The notes beneath the pieces were generated by a model. The model was given only the letters and a program-made list of their open reading frames with translations. It did no database searches and was not told the DNA's origin. Of a DNA stretch of 64,000 nucleotides, positions 35,219 through 45,197 are shown one piece after another. Where the stretch lies: positions 1 through 64,000 of the forward strand of contig NZ_LPWE01000004.1 in assembly GCF_001723355.1 (NCBI RefSeq), written 5' to 3'. The position numbers were made by a program, and so were the translations under genes. Source of the DNA: Methyloceanibacter stevinii. Its GTDB lineage: Bacteria; Pseudomonadota; Alphaproteobacteria; Rhizobiales; Methyloligellaceae. Numbering within the stretch: the stretch's first letter is position 1; every line of letters starts with the position of its first letter.

Positions 35219-36363
35219 CAAGAACCGTTCTGGGATGTTTGGCTCTGCTTGTTCTGGCGATCATGCCGTTCGGGCAGGCGCAGGCACAGGCGCCGCAATC
35301 GCCGCCCTCGGCGTTTGGGGCGCCGGCCAAGCCTCAAGCGCCGCCGTCGGCGTTCGGTGCACCGAAGAGTGCGCCCGGGCCGCAGGCCGCACCTGTCCAA
35401 TCCGTGCCCCTCACGGCGCAGGGCACCTTCGGCAGGCTGCAGACCTGGATTATTCAGACGCAGCAAAAAATGCTGCGGCCGCTTGCCGCGACGATCAAGA
35501 AGCTCAAGGAGGGCAATGCCTGGCGCGCCGGGCTGTGGCTCGCGGGGCTCAGCTTCGTTTACGGCATCGTCCATGCAGCGGGGCCGGGCCATGGGAAGGC
35601 GATCATCTCGTCTTATGTGCTTGCCAACAGAGAAACGGTGCGCCGCGGCATTCTCATCTCGTTCCTTGCGGCGGCAGTTCAAGGCTTGATGGCGGTCGCG
35701 TTGGTCGGTGTTCTGATCATTGCGCTCAAGGGCACCGGCATCGAGGTCAACAGCTGGGTCAAGCAATTGGAGAGCGCCAGCTACGCGCTGGTTTTCCTGG
35801 TCGGGCTTTCGCTTCTCGTGTCGACTCTCTGGAGGCTCTGGCGGCGCCGGGGTGCAATGAAAGCGGGCGAGGGGCATCACCACCACGACCACAGTCATCG
35901 CCACGACGATGGCGATCATGGTCACGACCACGCCCATGATCATAAGCACGGCCACCATCATCACGATCACGACCATGAGTCGTGCGAGGCCTGCGGTCAT
36001 ATCGTCGACGTGCATGAGATTGCCCAGCCGATGACGTGGCGAAAAATTTGGGCGGTGGTTCTATCGGTCGGCATTCGGCCGTGTTCCGGCGCAGTCCTCG
36101 TTCTCGTCTTCGCGCTGGCGCAAGGGCTGTTCTGGGCGGGAGTCGCCTCGACCTTCGCCATGGCGCTCGGCACGGCGATCACGGTCGCGGTTCTTGCCTC
36201 CTTGGCGATCGGTTCGCGCAATATCGCGCTTGCGATCGGCGGCGAGAACACGCGGTGGGCGGAGGCGGTGTGGACGATTTGCGCGATCGGCGGCGCCCTG
36301 TTTGTGATGACGATTGGGCTTTTGCTATTCCTCGCCTCTCTTGGACCGGCGCGGCCGTTCTAA
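35203..36363 (+). CDS. NicO/RcnA-family nickel-cobalt exporter
   Basis: This 386-residue inner-membrane protein has a signal-like first segment followed by a Pro/Ala-rich stretch (residues 25-65). Its transport core begins LSFVYGIVHAAGPGHGKAII. A cytoplasmic loop near 220-265 is extremely His-rich (HHHHDHSHRHDDGDHGHDH and more), and a last block opens with VGIRPCSGAVLVLVFAL. The family exports Ni and Co. The start ATG 35203 lies inside the DUF1007 gene, so the two are coupled. No RcnR-type repressor is seen nearby. Confidence 0.88.
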   Translation: MRRAIARTVLGCLALLVLAIMPFGQAQAQAPQSPPSAFGAPAKPQAPPSAFGAPKSAPGPQAAPVQSVPLTAQGTFGRLQTWIIQTQQKMLRPLAATIKKLKEGNAWRAGLWLAGLSFVYGIVHAAGPGHGKAIISSYVLANRETVRRGILISFLAAAVQGLMAVALVGVLIIALKGTGIEVNSWVKQLESASYALVFLVGLSLLVSTLWRLWRRRGAMKAGEGHHHHDHSHRHDDGDHGHDHAHDHKHGHHHHDHDHESCEACGHIVDVHEIAQPMTWRKIWAVVLSVGIRPCSGAVLVLVFALAQGLFWAGVASTFAMALGTAITVAVLASLAIGSRNIALAIGGENTRWAEAVWTICAIGGALFVMTIGLLLFLASLGPARPF

Positions 36364-36425
36364 CGGTTCGCTGAGGCCCTAGTTCCAGTGGTGGCGCTTC
36401 TCACGGCTATGGCAGACTTGATCTG

Positions 36426-36842
36426 ATGGGCTTTCCGAAAACACCAGCACTCACCGTCGATTGCGTGGTCTTCGATCCGCGTGGGCGGGTCCTCCTCATT
36501 CGCCGGGGGCATGAGCCCTTCAAGGGCTGCTACGCGCTGCCGGGTGGCTTCGTGGATGTCGGCGAGACGGTCGAGGACGGGTGCCGCCGGGAGCTGCGCG
36601 AAGAGACAGGGCTCATGGTCGGCGATCTTCTGCTCGTCGGCGTGTATTCGGATCCGGATCGCGATCCGAGAGGCCATACGGTGAGCACCGTTTTCCTCGC
36701 GCGCTTGCCGGTGTCGGCGGATCCGGTCGCGGGCGACGATGCCGCGGCCGCCGAGTGGGTCGATGACTGGCGGGCCGAGCGTCTCGCCTTCGACCACGCG
36801 CAAATCCTCGAAGATGCGGAGAAATTTCGCGCTGCAGTCTGA
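36426..36842 (+). CDS. Nudix hydrolase
   Basis: This 138-residue protein has a complete Nudix box, starting GGFVDVGETVEDGC and ending RELREETGL, which binds Mg and hydrolyses nucleoside diphosphate derivatives. The N-terminal LTVDCVVFD and the GLMVGDLLLVGVYSDPDRDP segment resemble ADP-ribose or NADH-type Nudix enzymes. Substrate unknown. It lies 62 bases after the exporter and 73 before hemH. Confidence 0.88.
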   Translation: MGFPKTPALTVDCVVFDPRGRVLLIRRGHEPFKGCYALPGGFVDVGETVEDGCRRELREETGLMVGDLLLVGVYSDPDRDPRGHTVSTVFLARLPVSADPVAGDDAAAAEWVDDWRAERLAFDHAQILEDAEKFRAAV

Positions 36843-36915
36843 CGAGACTAGGCTTGGCCGGTACGATATTCTATCTACGGGCATGCCTTGAGAGGCCAGC
36901 ACGAGGAGTGCGCCG

Positions 36916-37965
36916 ATGAATGAGAGCCCGCCAGCGAACGCCTTTTCCGACCCCTTCGATTGCCGTTCCCAGCCCTTCGGCAAGATCGGCGTGCTTTTGG
37001 TCAATTTGGGCACGCCCGACGACACCGATTACTGGTCGATGCGGCGCTATCTCAAGGAATTCCTGTCCGATCGCCGGGTGATCGAGGTCAACCCGCTCAT
37101 CTGGTGGCCGATCCTCAACGGCATCGTGTTGACCACGCGCCCGTCCAAGAGCGGCGAAGCGTATCGCTCGATTTGGAACGAGGAACTGAACGAGTCACCC
37201 TTGCGGACCATCACCCGGTCCCAGGCCGAGAAGATTGCCGACGGGCTCGGTCATCGGGAAGAGGTGATCGTCGACTGGGCCATGCGTTACGGCAATCCGG
37301 CCATCGTTGACCGGGTGCAGGCGCTCGTCGAACAAGGCTGCGCCAGGCTGCTCGTGTTTCCGCTCTACCCGCAATATGCCGCGGCCACGACGGCGACGGT
37401 CAACGATATGGTCTTCGACAAGCTCAAATCGATGCGTTGGCAGCCGGCTTTGCGCACGGTCCCGCCTTATCCATCCGATCCCATCTACATCGAGGCGCTT
37501 GCGGATTCGATCCGGGACCATCTGGCGACACTCGATTTCGAGCCCGAGGTGATCCTCGCCTCCTATCACGGCCTCCCCAAGGAGTACGTGGAGAAGGGCG
37601 ACCCATATCAGTGCCAGTGCATGGACACGAGCGACGCGCTGCGCGGGGCGCTCGGGCCGCTCGGAGATAAGTTGATGACGACGTTTCAATCCCGCTTCGG
37701 CCGGGCGGAGTGGCTGCAGCCCTATACGGACAAGACGGTCGAGGCGCTCGCGCGGAAGGGCGTCAAGCGCATGGCCGTCCTCACGCCGGGCTTCGCCGCC
37801 GATTGCGTCGAGACCTTGGAAGAGATCAACGGCGAGGCCCGTGAGATCTTTCTCGAGCACGGCGGCGAAAAGTTCAGCTTTATCCCTTGCCTGAACGACT
37901 CCGAGGGCGGTATCCGCGTCTTGCTTCATCTCGTCGAGCGCGAGCTGAAGGGTTGGGTCGACTAG
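36916..37965 (+). CDS. hemH: Ferrochelatase HemH
   Basis: This 349-residue enzyme inserts Fe(II) into protoporphyrin IX in the last step of heme synthesis. Motifs are VLLVNLGTPDDTDYWSMRRYL, LLVFPLYPQYAAATTATVND, catalytic His in LASYHGLPKEYVEKGDPY and a final acidic stretch VLTPGFAADCVETLEEI with Glu residues that bind iron. The start ATG follows GAGGAG. An exported protein gene follows within 18 bases and is probably co-transcribed. Confidence 0.95.
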   Translation: MNESPPANAFSDPFDCRSQPFGKIGVLLVNLGTPDDTDYWSMRRYLKEFLSDRRVIEVNPLIWWPILNGIVLTTRPSKSGEAYRSIWNEELNESPLRTITRSQAEKIADGLGHREEVIVDWAMRYGNPAIVDRVQALVEQGCARLLVFPLYPQYAAATTATVNDMVFDKLKSMRWQPALRTVPPYPSDPIYIEALADSIRDHLATLDFEPEVILASYHGLPKEYVEKGDPYQCQCMDTSDALRGALGPLGDKLMTTFQSRFGRAEWLQPYTDKTVEALARKGVKRMAVLTPGFAADCVETLEEINGEAREIFLEHGGEKFSFIPCLNDSEGGIRVLLHLVERELKGWVD

Positions 37966-37982
37966 AGAGGGGGCGGAAGTCG

Positions 37983-38411
37983 ATGTTTCGTTTTGCGTTC
38001 TTGGGGATCGCCTTCGCGCTGCTTGCAAGCGCGGGCGCGATGGCCCAATCCGCGGGTGCGGACGAGGAACGGTGGGCCTTCATCGATGTCGTTGGTGCGC
38101 CGGGCGATGGGAAAGAGGCGCTCGAGAACGCGCTGTCGAACCAGCTCCTCAATCGCGGGTTCACCGTCACGGGCACGCCCGCAGCGCAGGCCTACGAGAT
38201 TCAAGGCATGGTGCGTCTGTTTCCGGCCGGTCGCGGCGAACAAACGATCCGGATCGATTGGACGGTGTTCGGCCCCGAAGGCTTGCGCCTCGGGAATGTG
38301 ACGCAGACCAATGTGATTCCGAAAGGATCGCTCGACCGGCGCTGGGGCGATGCAGCCGAGGCGGCGGCATCAGCGGCGGCGCAAGACATCATGCAGTATA
38401 TCGCCCAGTAA
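37983..38411 (+). CDS. Exported protein of unknown function downstream of hemH
   Basis: This 142-residue protein starts at ATG 37983 (GGGGGCGGAAG upstream). Its signal peptide ends in AMAQS. The mature domain (KEALENALSNQLLNRGFTVTG, AYEIQGMVRLFPA, IRIDWTVFGPEGLRLGNVTQTN) resembles small alpha/beta domains of periplasmic lipoproteins such as LptE-like or penicillin-binding cofactors. I did not recognise the family. The close spacing suggests one operon with hemH. Confidence 0.68.
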   Translation: MFRFAFLGIAFALLASAGAMAQSAGADEERWAFIDVVGAPGDGKEALENALSNQLLNRGFTVTGTPAAQAYEIQGMVRLFPAGRGEQTIRIDWTVFGPEGLRLGNVTQTNVIPKGSLDRRWGDAAEAAASAAAQDIMQYIAQ

Positions 38412-38578
38412 CCAGGCCGCCGGTTGCGCACTGTCACCGGTGGCTATCTTCCCGCAAAACCCCTTAAATACCGCGCTGGCCACCCCATCTATGGAAAGAT
38501 CGTGGGCTCGGATCGTGGCCGATCACGCTGATTTGGCTTCGGCTGGGCGACGCCCGGACGCTTTGGGGAGGATGCCGA

Positions 38579-39562
<984 letters not shown>

Positions 39563-39588
39563 GGACTAGGCGCTAGGGACGCTCCACG

Positions 39589-40044
39589 ATGATGGAAACG
39601 ATTGTCACTCTCGGTCCTTGGATTTGGTTGATCCTGGCGGCCGCGCTGCTTGTGTTCGAAATGCTCGCGCCAGGAATTTTCTTCATGTGGTTCGGGCTCG
39701 CCGCGCTCGTGACGGGCGTCGTTGCCTTGCGCTACGAGATTGCCTGGCAATGGCAGCTCATCTGGTTTTGCGGCCTGTCTCTCGTCACGGTGATTCTGGT
39801 CAACCGTTACTTACGGAAGAACCCGACCGAGACCGATGCGCCCCTTCTCAATCAGCGTGCGGCGCAACTCATCGGTCAAACCTACGAACTGGTGGACCCG
39901 ATCGAGAACGGCCGCGGCAGCGTGCACGCGGGCGACACGATCTGGCGCGTCGAGGGACCTGCCTTGCCCAAGGGGGCGCAGGTCACGGTTCGCGGCGCGG
40001 ACGGGTCCATATTGAAAGTGGAGCCGGCGAAAACCGACGCCTAA
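39589..40044 (+). CDS. NfeD-like membrane protein
   Basis: This 151-residue protein has two or three membrane helices (about 8-28, 30-48 and 52-72) and a C-terminal OB fold (LIGQTYELVDPIENGRGSV, WRVEGPALPKGAQVTV). It is the short NfeD form that partners SPFH proteins. It forms a two-gene operon with the upstream paraslipin gene. Confidence 0.9.
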   Translation: MMETIVTLGPWIWLILAAALLVFEMLAPGIFFMWFGLAALVTGVVALRYEIAWQWQLIWFCGLSLVTVILVNRYLRKNPTETDAPLLNQRAAQLIGQTYELVDPIENGRGSVHAGDTIWRVEGPALPKGAQVTVRGADGSILKVEPAKTDA

Positions 40045-40055
40045 GCCGCAAGCGT

Positions 40056-40289
40056 CTAGGCCAGCGCCGAAATCTCTGAAATTTCGTCCGGGATCGGACC
40101 TGTGACGGTGTCTTTGTCCCAGAGCGCGGTAGCGATCCGGGTGCTGCCCGAACCGGTGACATGCACATCGCTGAAGCCCGCCTCGATCAGATGGCCCGCG
40201 ACCATCTCGTTGGAGGCGAAGCTCTGGAGCAATCCAAGTGTAATCGTCGCGCGGTAGCGCCTGCCCTTCTCGACTGTAAACTCAGACAT
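40056..40289 (-). CDS. Small protein of unknown function, first of two paralogs
   Basis: This 77-residue protein starts at ATG 40289; an ATG at 40313 adds eight residues. It shares with its neighbour the pattern KG(R/K)RYRA, LIEAGFSDVHVTGSGSTRI and a C-terminal T(V)xxPxPxxI segment. It looks like a compact beta-rich domain without signal peptide. Similar short proteins occur in other Rhizobiales. Function unknown. Confidence 0.65.
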   Translation of the reverse strand: MSEFTVEKGRRYRATITLGLLQSFASNEMVAGHLIEAGFSDVHVTGSGSTRIATALWDKDTVTGPIPDEISEISALA

Positions 40290-40395
40290 CAATCCCCCGA
40301 AGCTGCATGGCACGCATGGCCAGGTTCCAGGTCATGTCCTAGTTCGTGGCGACGCGGGCTTCAACTGCCTGGGGTGGGGCGAGGGCACGAAGCGG

Positions 40396-40626
40396 CTAGA
40401 TTTCGATTGGGTTCTGGATTCTACTCGGCAACGGGACGGTCATTGTATTGTTCGACCAGGTCGCCTTGCCGATCCGTGTTCCGCCCGAGCCCGTGACCTC
40501 CACATCCGAGAAGCCGACCTTCTCGACTTCGGTCGCGACCCGGTCGTTGGAGGCCCATTTTTCGAAGAACTTGAGTTTGATCTCGGCCCTGTAGCGTTTG
40601 CCCTGTTCGAGCCTGAAGTTGGGCAT
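40396..40626 (-). CDS. Small protein of unknown function, second of two paralogs
   Basis: This 76-residue protein starts at ATG 40626 with GGAGGGA just before it; the open frame runs to 40683. It is colinear with the protein at 40056 (EQGKRYRAEIKLKFFE, VGFSDVEVTGSGGTRIGKATW, TVPLPSRI). The pair is probably a local duplication about 100 bases apart. No function is known to me. Confidence 0.68.
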   Translation of the reverse strand: MPNFRLEQGKRYRAEIKLKFFEKWASNDRVATEVEKVGFSDVEVTGSGGTRIGKATWSNNTMTVPLPSRIQNPIEI

Positions 40627-40664
40627 GGTCCCTCCGGCGCTAGAGTGTGGTGCGACACCACACC

Positions 40665-42158
40665 TTAGTTGTGTAAGAACCACTCTTCAACTTTATCGTG
40701 CGATGCCTGGTCCAGAGACAGCTCCAGCTTGGTGCGGCGCCAGAGGAAGTCTTCGGCCGTGCTTGCGTCCTCAACTGTCGCAACATGCTCCAACTCCACC
40801 CGCGGGACGCCCGGAGCGATTTCTTCGGCAAGGGCCGGGTCCTTTTCAAGCGCCTGGTACAGATCGTCGATCTTGTCGCCATAGGTGAATGCCCAGCGCT
40901 GACGCGTTTCCGGCGAAACGGCCGTCGGCCCTTCTCCTGCGCGGGCACGCAGCGTGTCGCGATCCAGCGTGCCGCCATATTGAGGCACGCCCTTGGTCCA
41001 GGGCGGCCCCATGTCCAACCCCATCGATTGGAGCTTGGCCAGCACCCGCTCGGCCGTGGCGCGGTGGGTGGTGAGCTTGCCGCCGACCAGCGACAGGAAG
41101 CCGCCGGTGCCTTGCGTGGCGGTCTCCAGCGTTACCTCCCGGGTGATGCGGCTGGGATCTTCGTCCGGGCGCCCGTGCAGCGTTCGCAAGCCTGCCCAAT
41201 CGAAAACGATATCGCTTTCGGTTGCCGGCCCACCGGTCCGGGCGAAATAGCGGTTGTACGCGTCGAGCAGGTATTTCTTCTCGTCGGAGGAGCAGGCGGC
41301 ATGGCCGGGCGCGCCGCCCTGGGGAATGTCGGTGGTGCCGATCATGAGGAATTTCCCCGCGAGCCAGGGAATGGAGAAGATGATGCGTTCGCCCTCGTCC
41401 TGGAGTGTGTAGGCGCACGTCTCCGCCGGGTCCGACATGGGCAAGACGATATGGCTGCCCCGGACGAAACGGATGTCCTGAGGTGAGGGGGCGTCGGCGA
41501 TCATGGCATCCACCTCGCCGACGAAGGGCCCTGCCGTGTTGACGATGAAGCGGGCGTCGATCTCTTTGGTCTTCCCATCCTCGCCGATCGTTACCGCGTA
41601 CCCGTTCTCGCGGGGCGCGATCGCCGTCACCGCGCGGCGATTGGCGACATCGGCGCCGCGGGCCCGCGCGTCCAAGGCCGCGCTCAAGGTCAATCTCGCG
41701 TCATCCGCATGGGCATCGTGATAGTGCAGCACGGCCTTGAGGTGGTCCTGGCGCAAATGCGGCAGGGCATCGACCTCGCTTTGCGACAGACGGGCCGCTT
41801 CCCGGCATTTCGCCGCCGAGCGAGAGCAGGTCATAGAGCGCCAATCCCGTATGGACGAACCAGGCGCTGCGCTTCTGCCAGTCGAAAATGGGCAGGAGGA
41901 ACTGGGGCGAGACCAAATGCGGCGCGGTCTACAGGCCGGCGCGTCGCTGAGGGACTCGCGCACGAGTCCGAATTCCATGTGCTCCAGGTAGCGCAAGCCG
42001 CCATGCGCCAGCTTTGAGGAGGCCGAGGACGTGAAACTGGCATAATCCTCGCGTTCCGCCAGCATGACCTTGAGGCCGCGGCCTGCCGCGTCGCGCGCGA
42101 TCGCAGCGCCATGAATTCCGCCACCAACAATCACAATATCGACGGAACTTGAGGGCAT
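40665..42158 (-). CDS. glpD: Glycerol-3-phosphate dehydrogenase GlpD, with two frame breaks
   Basis: This FAD-dependent membrane-associated enzyme oxidises sn-glycerol 3-phosphate to dihydroxyacetone phosphate. The N-terminal FAD fold (VDIVIVGGGIHGAAIARDAA), GGLRYLEHMEFGLV, FIVNTAGPFVGEVD, RGSHIVLPMSD, the segment TGGFLSLVGGKLTTHRATAE and the C-terminal ASTAEDFLWRRTKLELSL are all present. Between about 41800 and 41940 the frame is shifted: a second frame there encodes the expected VSPQFLLPIFDWQKRSAWFV and LALYDLLSLGGEMPG. The two shifts compensate, so an apparently continuous frame gives nonsense for about 40 residues. This can mislead automatic annotation. Confidence 0.9.
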   Translation of the reverse strand: MPSSSVDIVIVGGGIHGAAIARDAAGRGLKVMLAEREDYASFTSSASSKLAHGGLRYLEHMEFGLVRESLSDAPACRPRRIWSRPSSSCPFSTGRSAAPGSSIRDWRSMTCSRSAAKCREAARLSQSEVDALPHLRQDHLKAVLHYHDAHADDARLTLSAALDARARGADVANRRAVTAIAPRENGYAVTIGEDGKTKEIDARFIVNTAGPFVGEVDAMIADAPSPQDIRFVRGSHIVLPMSDPAETCAYTLQDEGERIIFSIPWLAGKFLMIGTTDIPQGGAPGHAACSSDEKKYLLDAYNRYFARTGGPATESDIVFDWAGLRTLHGRPDEDPSRITREVTLETATQGTGGFLSLVGGKLTTHRATAERVLAKLQSMGLDMGPPWTKGVPQYGGTLDRDTLRARAGEGPTAVSPETRQRWAFTYGDKIDDLYQALEKDPALAEEIAPGVPRVELEHVATVEDASTAEDFLWRRTKLELSLDQASHDKVEEWFLHN

Positions 42159-42303
42159 TATCCCTGAGCCTTGATTTGGGTCAGCGCGCCGGCCGAAAAT
42201 CGGTTATGGTCGCCCGGAACAGTCTAGGGGGCGACTGTTGTTTCCCCGTATCACTAGACCAGTATCAAGTAGAAGAGAGAATCGCTCGCATTAGAAGGAC
42301 ATC

Positions 42304-43953
42304 ATGGCCGATATCGTCATCGTCAATCCGCGCTTCGACATCTCTTTCTGGGGGTTCGAGCACTGTATGCCGCTCTTTGGCAAGAAAGCTAATTTGCCGG
42401 TCGCCTGCCTGGCCCTCCTAGCCGCTCTCGTACCGGACCATCATGACGTGACGCTGGTCGATGAGAATGTCGAGGACATCGACTTCGACCGTTTGGCGCG
42501 CGCGGATATCGTCTGCTTGACTGGAATGAGCATTCAAGGGAGCCGGCTCCTCGAAATTCTCGACGTCATGCGCGAACGTGGTGTGATGACGGTCGTCGGC
42601 GGCCCCATGGCCACGGTCGAGCCCGAAGTGCTCGAAGGATTGACCGATGTGATCTTCGTGGGCGAGGCGGATGAGACCTGGCCGAAGTTTCTGGCCGAGT
42701 GGGAAAACGGCGAGCACAAATCCCGCTACGAGCAGGCCGAAAAAACCAACCTTGAAACGCTGCCATTGCCGCGAGCCGATCTGCTCAAAGCGGAACGCTA
42801 TATGTTTGGCAGTATGCAGATTTCGCGAGGCTGTCCGTTCACGTGCGAGTTCTGCGACATCATCGTAACTTTCGGGCGCCGCCCGCGCCTCAAGGCGAGC
42901 GAGCAGGTCATCGCCGAGCTCGAATCTTTTCTCGAGGTCGGCTTGAAGATCGTCTTCGTGGTGGATGACAACCTCATCGGTAACAAGAAGGCCATCAAGC
43001 CGATCCTGCGCGACATCATCGAGTGGCAGCAGGCGCGCGCCTACCCGCTCACGCTCTTCACGGAGGCCTCGCTCGACCTCGCCGAGGACGAGGAACTCAT
43101 GGAACTCATGGGTCTCGCGGGTTTCCAGAATGTCTTTATCGGCATCGAAACGCCGAACGAGGAGTCGTTGCGGGAGACGAAGAAGCTGCAGAACGTGCGT
43201 CCGAACGCGGGCTCGCTGATCGACCGCGTGCATCGCATCCAGGACAAAGGCATCGATGTGTGGTGCGGCATGATCGTCGGTTTCGACCACGACGACACGA
43301 CGATTTTCCCCGCCGTGCCGGAGTTTCTATCCCGCGCAAGAATTTCGACGGCTCTCGTCGGCATGTTGCATGCAATTCCAACGACACCGCTCTTCAAGCG
43401 TCTTAAGGAGGCCGGCCGCCTGAATACCGCCGAGGATGCCGATCTGTACGGCACGAATGTCGTCCCGCTTGGCATGTCGTCCGAGGAACTGCGGGACGGC
43501 TTTATCCAGGTCATGCTGGAGACGTATTCAGCGGACGCGTATTTCAGCCGTCTCGATTCGCAGTTCTTCGATCAGGACTTCAAGTTCACGGTGCACCAGC
43601 TCCCGTACTGGGACGACTGGCGCTGGGCCTGGGCCAAGCGCGCCTCCTACAATTACGTGCGCTTTGGTGTGATCGCTTCGCGTCTCCTGAGCGCCGTGAA
43701 GGATCCGGATCTACGTGCCCGCTACCGCAAGCAACTGGCCCAAGTGGTGAAGAAGCGCTGGCGCGAGCCCCATATCCTCTTCATCTATGCCCTGAAGGTG
43801 GCGACGCACTATCACTATGCGGAGCTCGTTCGGTCCATCGCCGATGTCGATCCTGAAACAGGTGCGATGTCGAATGCCGGCCGGTCGTTCTCGCGTGCGC
43901 GCAAGGGTGAACAGGTGGTGGACAAGAAGGACAAGGAAGCGATCGCCGCGTAG
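42304..43953 (+). CDS. B12-binding radical SAM protein with DUF4070-like C-terminus
   Basis: This 549-residue enzyme has an N-terminal cobalamin-binding domain (about 1-140), a radical SAM core with cluster motif CPFTCEFC (near residue 180) and VVDDNLIGNKKAI, EASLDLAEDEELMELM and VFIGIETPNEESL. A long C-terminal part (about 380-549) has the architecture of HpnP-class proteins. HpnP methylates hopanoids at C-2 and related enzymes act on other lipids. Identity with HpnP is not supported by the N-terminal sequence. The gene stands alone with its own promoter, divergent from glpD. A methyl transfer to an unreactive carbon is the likely chemistry. Confidence 0.85.
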   Translation: MADIVIVNPRFDISFWGFEHCMPLFGKKANLPVACLALLAALVPDHHDVTLVDENVEDIDFDRLARADIVCLTGMSIQGSRLLEILDVMRERGVMTVVGGPMATVEPEVLEGLTDVIFVGEADETWPKFLAEWENGEHKSRYEQAEKTNLETLPLPRADLLKAERYMFGSMQISRGCPFTCEFCDIIVTFGRRPRLKASEQVIAELESFLEVGLKIVFVVDDNLIGNKKAIKPILRDIIEWQQARAYPLTLFTEASLDLAEDEELMELMGLAGFQNVFIGIETPNEESLRETKKLQNVRPNAGSLIDRVHRIQDKGIDVWCGMIVGFDHDDTTIFPAVPEFLSRARISTALVGMLHAIPTTPLFKRLKEAGRLNTAEDADLYGTNVVPLGMSSEELRDGFIQVMLETYSADAYFSRLDSQFFDQDFKFTVHQLPYWDDWRWAWAKRASYNYVRFGVIASRLLSAVKDPDLRARYRKQLAQVVKKRWREPHILFIYALKVATHYHYAELVRSIADVDPETGAMSNAGRSFSRARKGEQVVDKKDKEAIAA

Positions 43954-43997
43954 GCGGTTCTTGTCCTGGCAGTCTCTTTTGTGAGGCGACGCTCGTC

Positions 43998-45004
43998 CTA
44001 GGCCACGCCCGCGCGCAGAAGATCATGGATGTGGACGATGCCGACGGGCCGTCCGTCCTCCACGACGAATAACGCCGTGATGGCCGAGGCGTTGATGATC
44101 TCCAGCGCCGCGCTCGCCATGATGTCGCGCGTCACGGTCTTCGGCGCAGGCGTCATGATTTCTACCGCACGCCGATCGAGCAGGCCGTTGCCCATATGCC
44201 GGCGCAGATCGCCGTCGGTGATGATGCCCTGCAACTCGCCGTTTTGATTCACGACGCCAAGGCAGCCAAGAGCCTTTTCGGTCATGACAACGATGGCTTC
44301 GGACATCACCGTGTCGGCGTCGGTCAGCGGAAGGTCGGTCTCCCGGTGCATCAGATCGTCCACGAATTTCAGCCGGGCCCCGAGCTGGCCGCCGGGATGC
44401 AGTACGCCGAAGTCGAGCGCCGTGAAGCCCTTGCTTTCCAGCAGCGCGATGGCGATGGAATCCCCCAGGGCCAGCTGCATCATGGTCGAGGTCGTTGGGG
44501 CGAGCCCGTGCGGACAGGCTTCCTTCGAGCGGGGGAGCGCCAAGACGACCTCCGCAGCTTTTGCGAGTGTGGAGTCCGCGTTGGACGTAATCGCCACCAG
44601 CGGTACGGCGAAGCGGCGCGAATAGGAGAGGATATTCTCGAGTTCGACCGTCTCTCCCGACCAGGAAAATGCCAAAATCGCATCATCCGGGGTGATCATG
44701 CCGAGGTCGCCATGGCTCGCCTCGCTCGGGTGCACGAAATAGGCGGGCGTCCCCGTAGAGGCCAGGGTGGCGGAGACCTTCAGGCCCACATGGCCGCTCT
44801 TGCCCATGCCGGTCACGATGACGCGGCCGCGGCAGCCCCGCAAAATGCCGAGCGCGGCGGCGAAGTCGCTGAAAGTTCGCCAGAGAGCGCTTCCTGAAGG
44901 GCGCTCAGACCTTGGGCTTCGAGCTGCAGCGTTCGCGTGGCCGAGGCGACGGCCTCGCTGTGGTCTTCGGCTGTAACTAGATCCTGTTTCAAACCAACGG
45001 ACAT
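43998..45004 (-). CDS. kdsD: Arabinose-5-phosphate isomerase KdsD (KpsF/GutQ), frame broken once
   Basis: This enzyme converts ribulose 5-phosphate to arabinose 5-phosphate, the first step toward Kdo of lipopolysaccharide. The SIS domain shows VTGMGKSGHVGLKVSATLAS, AFSWSGETVELENIL and PTTSTMMQLALGDSIAIALL, followed by two CBS domains (DLPLTDADTVMSEAIVVM, IVHIHDLLRAG). The N-terminal 60 residues (TRTLQLEAQGLSALQEAL) are in a different frame, and the two meet near 44865. One missing base restores about 335 residues. The start ATG 45004 has GGGGGA upstream; an ATG at 45055 is also in frame. Confidence 0.88.
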
Positions 45005-45197
45005 CGGCTCGTATTCCCCCTCTGCGGCGCGCAATTCTAGCATGGAATAAGGCATTGAAACGTCAAGCCAAGCCTCTTTCCCAAACCCATTGCCCAGGAC
45101 CGATTTGGGACGCCGATAAACGCCTCGTTAACCCTGTTTCCCCTAGGCTCGATAGGTCAACGGGTCCAGGTGCGGAACTCTCGCTGCCGAGAGCTCC

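Noticed and set aside
42304..43953. HpnP hopanoid C-2 methylase as a firm identification
   Set aside because: The domain order matches, but the N-terminal sequence differs and no hopanoid genes are nearby, so only the architecture is reported.
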